Below are positions 47,386 through 57,171 of a DNA stretch of 64,000 nucleotides, one piece after another. Location of the stretch: the NCBI GenBank assembly GCA_963383645.1, contig OY726572.1:65882738-65946737 (forward strand). Direction: 5' to 3'. The notes beneath the pieces are model-generated. The model saw only the letters and a program-made list of their open reading frames with translations. It did no database searches and had not been told where the DNA came from. Position 1 is the stretch's first letter; every line of letters begins with the position of its first letter. The position numbers and the translations under genes are program-made. Source of the DNA: Muscardinus avellanarius. Taxonomy: Eukaryota > Chordata > Mammalia > Rodentia > Gliridae.

Positions 47386-47572
47386 GTAAAATAATACAGG
47401 CAAGCATTTTGATGTATATATGTATATATCGTATAAGAAAAACAAAATTTTCTCTCAAATGCTTACAAAATCCTGGCCAAAAGGCAATGAACATGATGTT
47501 GAACTCACAACTCACATTCCTCCAAAGAAAACTGGGAAAAACAGTTACAATGTATTTAAAGTCATGAAACTA

Positions 47573-47740
47573 GCTAGGTATGGTGGTGCACACTTGTTAT
47601 CATAGTGCTTTGGAGGCTGAGAAAGGAGGATTGCAGGTTTGAGAACAGCTTTAGCAAGTAGTAAAACTCATCAACCCAGCAATTTTCAAAACAAAAATAA
47701 AAAAGGGTGGGGGTAAAATTGAGGGATAGAGTGCTCAAAA
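47573..47740 (+). repeat. Old B1-dID SINE
   Basis: tagctaggtatggtggtgcac to gggatagagtgctc; ID arm decayed. Confidence 0.75.
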
Positions 47741-47938
47741 TATAAAGTCACAAAACTAGCCACTGTAAGAATGAATTAGGTTTTGTGCACATGTAACTTT
47801 TTTCTCTCATATACACATGAGTCTATCAGTTTTATCTCAATACTCAGTCTCCTCCAACTACCAAAATAAAACACTCACTGTCCAATATCTAAATTAATAT
47901 TTTCAAACCTCTAAAATCTCAGTCAAAACTAAGAATGG

Positions 47939-48420
47939 GCCAAACATGGTGGTGCACGCCTAGTACTTGGGAGGCTGAGACAGGAAGATCTCAGGTTCAA
48001 GGCCAGCCTGGACAACTTAGTTAGGCCCTTAGTAACTTAGTGAGACCTCAGTTCAAAATAATGAAAAAAAAGCTGGGCGTGGTGGCAAACGCTTGTAAAC
48101 CCAGCATTTGGGAGGCTGAGACAGGAGGATCATGGTTTGCGGAAAGCCTCAGCTACTTAGTGAGGCTCTTTGCAACTCAGTGAGACCCTGTTTCAAAATA
48201 AAAATAAAGCCAGGCATGGTGGCACATGCTTGTAATCCCAGCATTCGGGAGGCTGAGACCAGAGGATGAGGGTTCTCGGATAAACCTCAGATACTCAGTG
48301 AGGCCCTCCGCAACTTAGTGAGACCCTGTTTCAAAATAAAGAATATAAAATAGGGCAGGGGGTATAGCTCAGAGGTCAAATGCCTCTGGGTTCCATCCCT
48401 AGACCCGCAAAAAAAAAAAA

Positions 48421-48456
<36 letters not shown>

Positions 48457-48537
48457 GATAAAAAGAACTGGGGGTGTAGCTTGGAAATAGAATTCCCCTG
48501 GGTTCAATCATTAGTGACCAAAAAAAAAAAAAAAAAT
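47939..48537 (+). repeat. Chain of three B1 arms and two ID arms with (TAA)n
   Basis: B1 arms 47939-48070, 48071-48210 and 48211-48340; ID arm to 48410; (TAA)n 48420-48455; last ID arm 48467-48537. Confidence 0.85.
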
Positions 48538-48582
48538 AGTAAATTAGTCTTTCCTCTATAAGATTTCTGGCATAATTTTACT

Positions 48583-48870
48583 TAGAACCCTGAGGATGTG
48601 GCTTAGTAGTAGAGCCTAGCCTAGCATACTCAGGGTCCTGGGCACTACTTAAAAATGTTTTTTAAGCCAGGCATGGTGGTGCACGCTTGTTATCCCAGTA
48701 TTTGGGAGACTGGAGGATCACAGTTCACGGACAGCCTCAGCTACTTAATGAGGCCCTTGCAACTCAGTGAGACCCGGTTTCAAAATAAAGAGTAAAAAAT
48801 AGGGCAGGGGCCGTAGCTAGGAGGTCAAATGCCCCTGGGTTCCATCCCCAGACCCACAAAAAAAAAAGGT
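48583..48870 (+). repeat. ID monomer remnant and B1-dID SINE
   Basis: ID-like 48583-48655 (gaggatgtggcttagtagtag); dimer 48664-48870 ending ccatccccagacccac. Confidence 0.8.
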
Positions 48871-49499
48871 TTTTATTTTAGGTACAAGATCGTGTGAGCT
48901 ATAATTTAGAAACATATGGCTAGAACCAATACTCCCGGAAACCAAACAGCTGAACTACAAAGGTGAATACAAATGCTCTGTGAAAGAGAATATGGAATGT
49001 TGTCTTTAAACAGATTGAATGCTGTTATTATCCATTCGCAGATTGGGTGTGATGAAATCACATCGTGCTGTACAGCTAAAGTATGTCCTATATTTTATGA
49101 CAAACTAGTGTGGCCAAGCCCTTTACGCTGGAAACTCTGACGCTTTGGTTAAGCTCTTTAAAGTATAATCCAATTCCATCTACTTAAAAAAATCATACAT
49201 TTTAATACTGTTGGTGCCAGTAAGCCCCTTTCACCTGCACTTTCAACAGTTATTACCAAAAGAACTGTATTGGGACAAAGATTCTAGAAAGCTATAATGA
49301 TGAAACACCATCGTAAAGGAGGCAAAAATAACTTACTATTAACAAAACCTATTAAAGTTCCCAACCTTGCAAAGTTCCCCGTTCCGTGTTTTCGGCCACT
49401 TTTCAGTTCTTCTGCCTCTCACGTTCACCTTCCAGCTGCCTGGAAAAAGCGAGTGGAAAAATGTTCACTTCCACGTTTAAAATGAGGATCAAATTTTGG
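48871..49499. other. Unique sequence between last intron SINE and the CpG island
   Basis: No repeats recognised over about 630 bases, consistent with promoter-proximal DNA. Confidence 0.45.
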
Positions 49500-50330
49500 G
49501 GGTGGGAGGGGGGTGACGTACTCACCCGCGGAAGGCAAGGCAGAAGAAAAGTGGCCAGGGTCTCCAGGTCAAACCGGACAGAAAGAATGAGGGGGGGCTA
49601 GGGCAAATGTGGAGCTGTAAGAAACGCGGAAAACGCGCGGGGGCCAGCCAATGGGGGAGGGGCACACACGCAACTCCGCGCGGCCGGGGTCCCGGGGCGA
49701 TGGGGTAGGGGGTGCGCAGCACGGGTCCACTCGCCCAGCGGTGCTGCGGCCGGGGAGCGGGGGGACTCGCGAGCCCGAGAACCCGGCGGCCGAGGGGACT
49801 CGGGAACTTGGGTGGGAGGGGACAGAGCACCTGTGCGGAGAAAGGGACTAAGACCCCTACCACTCCCAAGGGGCGGGGGCTCCCCGAGAGGACGCCCCTT
49901 CCCGCCGACCGCCCGCCGCAGCGGGGACCCCGCGGGCTGGCCCTCCCCACAGGTTTTCGGGCAGACGCGCGCCGCCCCTTACAGCCTCGACCGCGGCAGA
50001 AAGGGGGGCGCGGGCGCCCTTAGATCCGCGGGTCCTTATCCCGCAGCTCAGACGCCCGAGCTCACCTGGACTGACCAGAAGCCCCTCGTCGAGAATGAAC
50101 TCTGCCACTCCTCCGAGAGCCTAAGCCCCCGCCGCAGAGGTCGCAGTAGCCAGAACAGTCTCGGCCTCAGGTACCAAAACGTGAAACACAGCCCGGGTGA
50201 AGCGCCACCAACACTCGCCTGGTTACCTCTTAATGCACACTGGCTCCTCACCCCGCCCCCGAACCCAAGCCATTGGTTGCTGGGCACCGCCCCATTCGTC
50301 TATTGGCTCAAAGAAAATGCCACTCAGTCG
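49500..50330 (-). promoter_or_regulatory. PAIP2B: CpG island, PAIP2B promoter and non-coding exon 1
   Basis: About 0.8 kb of GC-rich, CpG-dense, repeat-free DNA in an otherwise AT-rich, SINE-packed region, at the 5' side of PAIP2B. On the minus strand two good 5' splice sites are seen: CAG|GTGAGC with exon end at 50066, and CGG|GTGAGT with exon end at 49526, either of which could splice to the acceptor at 22388. The GC box ccccgccccc (50251-50260) and the inverted CCAAT boxes just right of it suggest a start site near 50150-50230. No TATA box. The exact start cannot be read from sequence alone. Confidence 0.75.
50066..50200 (-). other. PAIP2B: Putative PAIP2B non-coding exon 1
   Basis: The left border is set by the strong donor CAG|GTGAGC (GT at 50065-50064). 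The right border (transcription start) is a guess from the GC box at 50251-50260. Any ATG here is not in frame with the protein because exon 2 carries its own start after eight untranslated bases. Confidence 0.5.
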
Positions 50331-50413
50331 CCTAGAAGGGCATATGTGTTTTTTATTGGTCTCAACCTGAAGAACTGCCCACCCACTCTCTGCGAAGTTA
50401 CAGCTGTGATTGG
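50272..50413 (-). promoter_or_regulatory. Cluster of four inverted CCAAT (NF-Y) boxes
   Basis: ATTGG on the plus strand, hence CCAAT on the PAIP2B strand, occurs at 50272-50276, 50302-50306, 50355-50359 and 50409-50413. Spacings are 30, 53 and 54 bases. Multiple spaced CCAAT boxes upstream of a TATA-less CpG-island start are typical NF-Y targets. Confidence 0.65.
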
Positions 50414-50946
50414 TTCTAGCTTCTGTCCGTTTACTCCCTTTGCTCTGTCCCTAAGGTGGACCGCCTCCTTGCAGGAGACCCAAGCTCTGATTGACTGAAA
50501 GGAGTCTGCGCTTGTCCTGGGTAGGCTTTGGGCCAAGGATGCATCTGGCTTCCACCTGGGGGAGGAACTCAAGGAGACTCAACTTTGGGTTTGTTTACAC
50601 AAGCTTCTGCTCGGCCTTCATCCATTGACTGAGCTGGCAGCCAGTCCCACCGGAATTAGCCACTCAGCCTACCTAGGAGGAGGGTGGGGCGGGCCTTAGT
50701 GGGATTTCCCCTGTAGTCAATTACCAGTGGAGGATATTTGAGCAATATTTGCTCCGTCGCGGAAAATTAAAGAGCAAGGCTCTTTAAGGGGACGGGAGAA
50801 AAGCAGAGAGACGCTTCCACGTTTTAAAAAACACAAACCTGATTAATTCAGTATTTTAAAAAGACAACAATATATCCCCCCTTTAGATTTAGTACATCAA
50901 ATTTTTGCTTAAACGTCTTTGAATTTTATTTTTCAAAATGTGCAAA
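50414..50946. other. Upstream flank of PAIP2B, unique
   Basis: CpG content drops after about 50.5 kb. No gene or SINE to 50946. Confidence 0.45.
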
Positions 50947-51108
50947 TTTGAGAGGCTGAAACAGGGAGATTGCAGTTCGCTGACAGCCTCAGCTACTTAG
51001 TGAGGCCTTCTGCAATTCGGTGAGATCCTCTTTCAAAATAAAGAACAAAAAATAGTGGTGGGGGTGTAGCACAGAGGCAGAATGCCCCTGGGTTCCATCC
51101 CCAGTACC

Positions 51109-51184
<76 letters not shown>

Positions 51185-51345
51185 TCCCAATTCCTGCAAG
51201 GCTGAGACAGGAAGGTCGCAGGTTCGTGGCCAGCCTAGCAATTTACAAAATAAAAAATAAAATAGGGCTGAGGGTGTAGCTCAGAGATAGAATGTCTCTG
51301 GATTCCATCCCTACACACCTACACACACCCACACACACCCACACA
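50947..51345 (+). repeat. Truncated SINE with (AAGA)n tail, then second SINE
   Basis: 5' truncated dimer 50947-51106, (GAAA)n 51107-51184, then truncated dimer 51185-51300 with (CACAC) tail. Confidence 0.88.
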
Positions 51346-51353
51346 GTGAATTT

Positions 51354-51560
51354 CAGCTGGTTGTGGTAGCGCAGACTTGTAATCCCAGTACTTGGAAGAA
51401 TTTTGAGGTTTGAGGACAGCCTCAGCAAGTAGTGAGACTCTCATCTACCTAGGGAGATTGTTTCAAAAAAAGTAAATAAATAAAACAGGGCGGTGGGTGT
51501 ATCTTAGAGGTAAAGTGTGCCTGGGTTCAATCCCCAGTACGTAAATAAATAAGTAGAAAA
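51354..51560 (+). repeat. B1-dID SINE
   Basis: cagctggttgtggtagcgcag to ccagtacgtaaataaataag. Confidence 0.85.
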
Positions 51561-51646
51561 GAAAGTGGGCGTTTTATATGGGACTTTTGTCTTTTTATAT
51601 ATCTTTGTCTCCTCCCATATCTTATGCTGTCTTAATACCTGACCCA

Positions 51647-51841
51647 GAGCCCGGCATGGGGGCGCGTGCTTGTAATCCCCGCTGAGACAGGGGGATCTCG
51701 GTTTGAAGTCAGCCTCAGCTACTACGTAGTGAAGCCCTTTGCAGCTCAGTGAGACCCTGTTTCAAAATAAAGAATAAAAAGTAGGGCAGGGGTGTATTTT
51801 GGAGGTAGAATGCCCCTGGGTTGCATCCTGAGTACCGCAAA

Positions 51842-51872
<31 letters not shown>

Positions 51873-52110
51873 ATACCTGATCCAAAGTAAACATTTGGTG
51901 CTGGGCAGGGCAGTTCATACATATAATCCCAGTTCTTAGGAGGCTGACATAGGATCGCATTGTAGCCAGCCTCAACGATTTAGAGAGGGCTTCAGTAACA
52001 TAGGGAGACCTTGTTTCAAATTAATAAAATAAAATAGAGCTGGGGATATTCCTCAGAGGCAGAAGGCCCCTAGGTTCAATCCCCGGTAACATACACACTC
52101 ACACAATAGT
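51647..52110 (+). repeat. Two B1-dID SINEs
   Basis: 51647-51872 with (AAAT)n tail; 51899-52110 older copy. Confidence 0.87.
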
Positions 52111-52406
52111 AGAAGCACAATGAGTGAGTGGGTAAATGATAATGAAGAAGAGAATTAAATTCAGATTAAGTAACATAACCCAATAAATATATATACATTT
52201 ATTAAATAATATAATAAATATATAAATAAATTCATCCATTCATCAAATATTATTAGTCATCTTCTAAAGTGTTCCAGGCTCTGATCTAGGCTCCGGATAT
52301 ATAATATGAACACAAGAATGGAGCAGACAAAAAAATAACAACAAAAAATACTCCCCTATCTCGCCCTTCCCTCGGGTCTTGGCAAAAACCATTCTACTTT
52401 CTTTCT
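52111..52406. other. AT-rich intergenic DNA
   Basis: taaatatat-rich; nothing recognised. Confidence 0.4.
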
Positions 52407-52866
52407 TTTGTTGTTTTTTGCGGTACTGGTGATTGTACACAGGGGAATTCTACCTCCGAGCTACATGCCCATCCCTACTACTTTTTATTTTTATTTATTT
52501 TATTTATTTATTTATTTTTTTTTTTTTGCAGGTCTGAAGATGATACCCAGGAGCATTTGACCTCTGAGCCACACCCCTGCCCTATTTTTTATTCTTTATT
52601 TTGAAACAGGGTCTCACTGAGTTGCAGAGGGCCTCGCTAAGTAGCTGAGGCTGTGCTCAAACTGCAATCCTTCCGTTTCAGCCTCCCAAATGCTGAGATT
52701 ATAGGCGTGAACCACCACGCCCCGCTCTATTCTTTTATATTTAAACAGGGTCTCATTTAAGTGGTGGAGGGCTTCACTAAGTACCTGAGGCTGGCCATGA
52801 ACTTGCAATCCTTCTGTCTCTGCCTCACAAGTACTAGGATTATAACCTTGCACCACCATACCCAGC
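52407..52866 (-). repeat. SINE nested in SINE, reverse
   Basis: Outer 52407-52485 plus 52737-52866; inner 52486-52736 with (ATTT)n tail. Confidence 0.87.
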
Positions 52867-53014
52867 CTTTGCCCATTTTTAATTTTTTTTAATGAAGAAG
52901 CTTTTTATATATTATGTATATTAATCTTTTATCAGATATATGATTTGCAAATATTTTATCCTGTGGTTCTCTTCTCTTTGTTGATAGTCTCTCTTAATGC
53001 TTGAGTAGTGTTTC

Positions 53015-53237
53015 TTTTTTTTTTTTTTTTTTTTTCTTGTGGTACTGGGGGTGGGACCCAGAGGCTTTCTACCTCTGGCTATGCTCCCAGACCTATTTTA
53101 TATTTTATTTGGAAACAGGGTCTCACTAAGTTGCTGAGAGCCTCACTAAGTAGCTGAGGCTGGCTTCGGACCTGTGCGATCCTCCTGTCTCAGCCTCCCA
53201 AGCGCGGGGATTACAAACGTGCGCCACCACACCCGGC
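53015..53237 (-). repeat. Young B1-dID SINE with perfect 15-bp TSD
   Basis: Flanked by ttgagtagtgtttct at 53001-53015 and 53238-53252. Ends ccaccacacccggc. Confidence 0.93.
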
Positions 53238-53431
53238 TTGAGTAGTGTTTCTGATTGTACAAAGACAATCAGAAACACTGTAATTCCTTGAAGAACATGT
53301 TTTTCGAAGCTATAAAATTACCTACCCTCTCTCACCGTGGACCTGAAGACCACTTTAGGAAAAGAAACAGTGGAGGGATTTGAGAGGCTATTACAGAGAC
53401 AGTCTTTTTTTTTTTTTTCCTAAAAGAATTA

Positions 53432-53622
53432 ACTGTATTTGGGAGGCTGAAGCAGGAGGACTGCAAATTTGCAGCCAGCCTCAGCAACATAGCAAGACCC
53501 TCCACAATTGATTGAACCCTGTTTCAAACTAAAAAATGAAATAGGGATGGGGGTACAGCTCAGAGGTAGAATTGTCCCTGGTTCAATCTCCAGTGCAAAA
53601 AAAAAAAAAAAAAAAAAAAAAG
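53432..53622 (+). repeat. 5'-truncated B1-dID SINE
   Basis: tatttgggaggctgaagcagg to ctccagtgc and A23. Confidence 0.82.
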
Positions 53623-53790
53623 CCAGAATCTTCATTTACAAGCTCCAACTCAAGTCAAAACATTTGCAAAGCAATAAGGGAAATACGATCCTGTAAGAAT
53701 CAGATATCAGAACAAAATCAGACTTTCCAAAGCTAACACAGAAAGACAGAAACCAATGGAGGAATGCTTTAAACATTTGAAAATATAATT

Positions 53791-53795
<5 letters not shown>

Positions 53796-53846
<51 letters not shown>

Positions 53847-54042
53847 CTGTACTAGAGACTGAACCACCCAGGGACCCTTCTACCTCCAAGCCACACCCCT
53901 AATCTTTTTTATTTTAAACTGGGTTTTACTGAGTTGCTAAGAGTCTTACTAAACTGCTGAGATTGTTCTCAAACATGCAATCGTCCTGACTCAGTTTCCT
54001 AAATACTGGGATTGCAGGGGTACACCACCACACCCAGCTGAA
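53796..54042 (-). repeat. (CT)n plus reverse B1-dID SINE
   Basis: CT repeat 53796-53841 sits at the tail position of an old reverse dimer (53842-54042). Confidence 0.85.
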
Positions 54043-54147
54043 GGATAATTATTTCAAAACTACAAATTTATACCCAGCCATACTATCAGTGAGGTGTGAG
54101 GGTGGAATAAAGAAAGACATTTTCAAACAAGCAAGAAATTTTAAAAA

Positions 54148-54363
54148 TCTGGGCACGGTGGAACACGCTTGTAATCCCAGCATTTGGGAGGCAGAGACAG
54201 GAGGATCGCAGTTTGCAGACAGCCTCAGGTACTTAGAGAGGCCCTCTGCAACTCAGTGAGACCTTGTTTCAAAATAAAGAATAAAAAATAGGGCTGGTGG
54301 AGTAACTTGGAGATAGAATGCCCCTGGGTTCCATCCCCAGTACCAAAAAAAAAAAAAAAAAAA
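54148..54363 (+). repeat. B1-dID SINE directly upstream of the L1 chimera
   Basis: ctgggcacggtggaacacgc to cagtacc and A20. A caagaaattt word occurs on both sides (54132, 54371). Confidence 0.88.
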
Positions 54364-54383
54364 GTAATCTCAAGAAATTTACC

Positions 54384-55174
54384 GACTTCCGGGAAGATGG
54401 CGACTGAGGAAAGCGGGGCTTAAGAGCCCCGCTAACAACCAATCTCCATTACCACAAAATCAGCGCTTTTCATAGCCAGAAAACACCATCACCAGAGAAA
54501 CAAAAAAATCACTAGGCTCCAGAGAGAAAGCGGACTGAGAACAGAGCTCAGAGCCACAGAGGAGATAACCGGCCTCACGCCCGAGGATGCGGCAGCAGCG
54601 CCATACCACCGGCGGCAGCGGCGAGTTCACTGGACGGCTACAGCAAGCCAAGGTGAACCGCTGAGGAACAGCCAGGCGGGATTTCTCGGCTCAGGGAGTA
54701 TCTAAAGCTCCCAGTGGCTGAGCTCAACACACGCTACGGGGATTCAGAGTGGAACTCAAAACCAAGAAGAAATAAGCCAGCCTCACGGCTGAGGGCGTAG
54801 CAGCGGCAACATATTGCCACTGGCGGCAGCAGCAGCGAATTCACCGAATCCAGTACAGCTACATCTGTGTACTCAAGAACAGTGAGTCAAATTGCGGGCC
54901 ACAGAGGAGAAATCCCAGTACTGTACTCCCTGGGACTTGACCCAGTGGGGGAGTGGCGGTGGCAGAGATATCACACCATAGGAGAACGTGCAACCTGGCA
55001 CCCCCCACAGTCTAAAGCAGCCTCTATCGACTCTCTGGGTCGGAGACTCTGTGATACAACCCAGTAAAGGAGTAGTGGGGTCTGAGATAATACAGACTCG
55101 AGATCCAGAGCACCTTAAGTGAAGCCATAGTGACCCAAGGGAAGAACCCAGAGAAGGCACAAACTTCCGAAATC
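54384..55174 (+). promoter_or_regulatory. L1 5' UTR / internal promoter
   Basis: Starts gacttccgggaagatggcg, a YY1-type box as found at L1 5' ends. A perfect 9-bp stem (54412-54420 with 54425-54433, loop taag) lies just inside. Two related GC-rich modules (about 54571-54640 and 54779-54850: cggcctcacg/cagcctcacg, ggcggcagc) suggest an old internal duplication. Confidence 0.7.
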
Positions 55175-56092
55175 ATGGGAAAGAGGAATAATACTGGAGC
55201 AATGAATGCCCACAACCCCACAACATCAGAACCCGATAAAACAGAAAATCAGAGATTTCTAGAAGATCAAATCAGGAAAATAACTGTAGAAATAATAGAG
55301 GTGCTTCGAAAAGAACTCAGAGAGAGCCAAAAAGAGATAAAGGATGCAATTAATGAAGTAAAGACCTCAATTCAAAGCACAAACAACCGATTAGACCACA
55401 TGGAGAACAGAATCTCGCTCTTAGAAGATGATCATTCCAAAAATGAATGCATAGTTTCTAATCTAGGAAAAAATATCCGACAGCAGGAATCTGATATTGA
55501 AGAAATATGGGCCCATTTTAAGAGAGCTAACCTAAGAATAATTGGAATAGAGGAAGGAAAAGAAAGTGAAACCAAAGGGATCAACAATCTCTTCAAGGAA
55601 GTAATAGCAGAAAATTTCACAAACATAGAGCAAGAGGTTGATACACAGGTCCAGGAAACTTATAGAACTCCCTTTAGACAGGATCGGAGAAGAGGATCCC
55701 CACGCCATATAATTGTCAAAATGACCAATGTGGAAGCCAAGCAGAGAATCTTAAAGGCAACAAAAACAAAGGGCCAACTGACATTCAGAGGCAAACCAAT
55801 TAGAATCACTCCAGACTTCCCAAACCAAGTCATGAGAGCCAGAAGGGCTTGGAGTAACATATTCCAAACTCTGAAAGAAAACAACTTCCAGCCAAAAATT
55901 TCCTACCCAGCAAAACTTTCTATCAAATTAGATGGAGAAATAAGAAGCTTCCATGACAAACAGAAACTGAAGGAATTTATGTCTTCAAAACCAGCGCTAG
56001 AGAAAATACTCAAAGAGATTAACTACAAAGAAGAAATAGGTAACACTCACCAGAACCAGAGAAACAAGAGTTTCCATCCAACAGACAACTAA
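55175..56092 (+). CDS. LINE-1 ORF1 protein, uninterrupted, 305 residues
   Basis: L1 ORF1p is a trimeric RNA-binding chaperone that packages L1 RNA in the cytoplasm. The start is placed at the MGK codon (55175) as in other L1 ORF1 proteins; an in-frame ATG 15 codons upstream also exists. Domains: basic N-tail (1-25), heptad-rich coiled coil (about 26-115), RRM (about 118-212, with NLRIIGIEEG and the basic RRGSPRHIIVKM at 172-183), and C-terminal domain (about 215-285) with FQPKISYPAKLS at 238-249. Length is somewhat below human ORF1p (338), mostly in the coiled coil, which varies between lineages. No stop or frameshift, so the copy is young or was under selection until recently. Confidence 0.92.
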   Translation: MGKRNNTGAMNAHNPTTSEPDKTENQRFLEDQIRKITVEIIEVLRKELRESQKEIKDAINEVKTSIQSTNNRLDHMENRISLLEDDHSKNECIVSNLGKNIRQQESDIEEIWAHFKRANLRIIGIEEGKESETKGINNLFKEVIAENFTNIEQEVDTQVQETYRTPFRQDRRRGSPRHIIVKMTNVEAKQRILKATKTKGQLTFRGKPIRITPDFPNQVMRARRAWSNIFQTLKENNFQPKISYPAKLSIKLDGEIRSFHDKQKLKEFMSSKPALEKILKEINYKEEIGNTHQNQRNKSFHPTDN

Positions 56093-56227
56093 GATTGGTT
56101 ATCTGTGGAGATTCATTATTTATGTTAGTCTTTTACCTATCTCTAAGTTGTATTGTTTGCCTTTATTGTTGTTAATTTTTAGGATTTCTAGTTGGAATAT
56201 TAATATACCTTCAGATATAGCATTTGG

Positions 56228-56830
56228 AAATATTTTATCCAATTCTATTAGTAACTTTTAACTCTGTTTACATTGTCTTTGGATATACAATATTTTCTTT
56301 TATTTTTTAGGGAGTTTATATATTCTTCTGTTGCCTGTGCCATTGAAATCATATCCAAGAAATCACTGCCAATTTCAGTGTTGTGAGGTTTTATGACCCA
56401 GATTTTCTCCTAAAAGTTTATAGTCTTAAGATTTATATTTAGGTCTTTTATCTATTTTGAGTTAATACTTGTATATGGGATTAGGTAAAGGTCTAATTTT
56501 ATTCTTTTCCATGTAATTATTATTTTTCAACAATATTTAGTTAAAAGATTATTATTTCCACCACCAAATGTTCGTGGAAACCTTGTCAAAAATAACTTGA
56601 CAATATAGGGAAGAATTTAGCTCTAGGCTTTTATTTAACTACAATGGTTTATATATCTGCCTTTAGAATAGTACTACACTGTTTCAATTATTGTAGCTTT
56701 ATATGGTTTGAAATCAGAAAATATATATCTTCTAGCTTTGTTCTTTTTCAAGATCGTTTTGGGTATCTAGAGTCCATATTCCATATTAGGATAGATTTTT
56801 TTTCTGAAAAATAAATATATAAGTATATGA
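56228..56830 (-). mobile_element. Antisense L1 ORF2 3' fragment inside the half-L1
   Basis: On the plus strand it reads ggtcttttatctattttgag, ctaattttattcttttcc, gtcaaaaataacttgacaa, attattgtagctttatatgg, agctttgttctttttcaag: the reverse of the old L1 ORF2 3' region. Clearly more diverged than the ORF1 next to it. Confidence 0.7.
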
Positions 56831-57015
56831 TAGTTTCACCTAAAAATAGAAAAAAAAATTCTTTGGTAAGAAAGAAAGTAAAAAGAAATATTGAAATGTT
56901 ATCTTTAAGTCATCAAAAGCTTGGTATCAGACAAATGAAACTGTTATGTGAGATTATCATTTTTAATTTTGGATAAATTGCTATAATACTAGATGTCAAC
57001 CACTAAACCAAGCAT

Positions 57016-57032
57016 GGGAGGGAGGGATGGGG
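57016..57032 (+). other. G-quadruplex motif in L1 3' UTR
   Basis: gggagggagggatgggg: four G runs with 1-2 base loops. G-rich tracts are a standing feature of mammalian L1 3' UTRs. Confidence 0.7.
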
Positions 57033-57171
57033 AGAGAATGGGGTGGGGATCGGGTGGGGGCTGACTGGGCAATGTGTGCATGTATGTCTACAAAAGTTTG
57101 TATCCCACTATGATGTATGAATACCGTGCACCAATTAAAAAAAAAAAAAAAAAGAAAGAAAGAAATTTACC

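Larger units (their letters stand above)
22388..50065 (-). other. PAIP2B: PAIP2B intron 1
   Basis: About 27.7 kb between the exon 2 acceptor (22388) and the exon 1 donor (50065). Filled with SINEs in both orientations and old repeats, itemised below; no other gene recognised. Confidence 0.7.
54384..57159 (+). mobile_element. Half-L1 (HAL1-like) chimeric element with intact ORF1
   Basis: Order: 5' UTR beginning with a YY1-type aagatggcg box (54384-55174), ORF1 (55175-56092), short spacer, an antisense and diverged L1 ORF2 fragment (about 56228-56830), and a G-rich L1-type 3' UTR with A tail (about 56830-57159). No sense ORF2 is present. The whole is bounded by a perfect 12-bp duplication aagaaatttacc at 54372-54383 and 57160-57171, so it was inserted as one unit. 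Known half-L1 elements also carry ORF1 only and depend on ORF2 protein from full L1s; that this is one is inference. Confidence 0.8.

Noticed and set aside
49812..50498. 228-codon plus-strand ORF across the CpG island
   Set aside because: GC-rich sequence lacks stops by chance; Pro/Arg/Gly-rich translation with no family signature, opposite the PAIP2B promoter, and its companions in other frames are equally long.
55130..55174. Upstream ATG as the L1 ORF1 start
   Set aside because: The 15 extra codons do not resemble ORF1 N-termini; the MGK start fits the family better.
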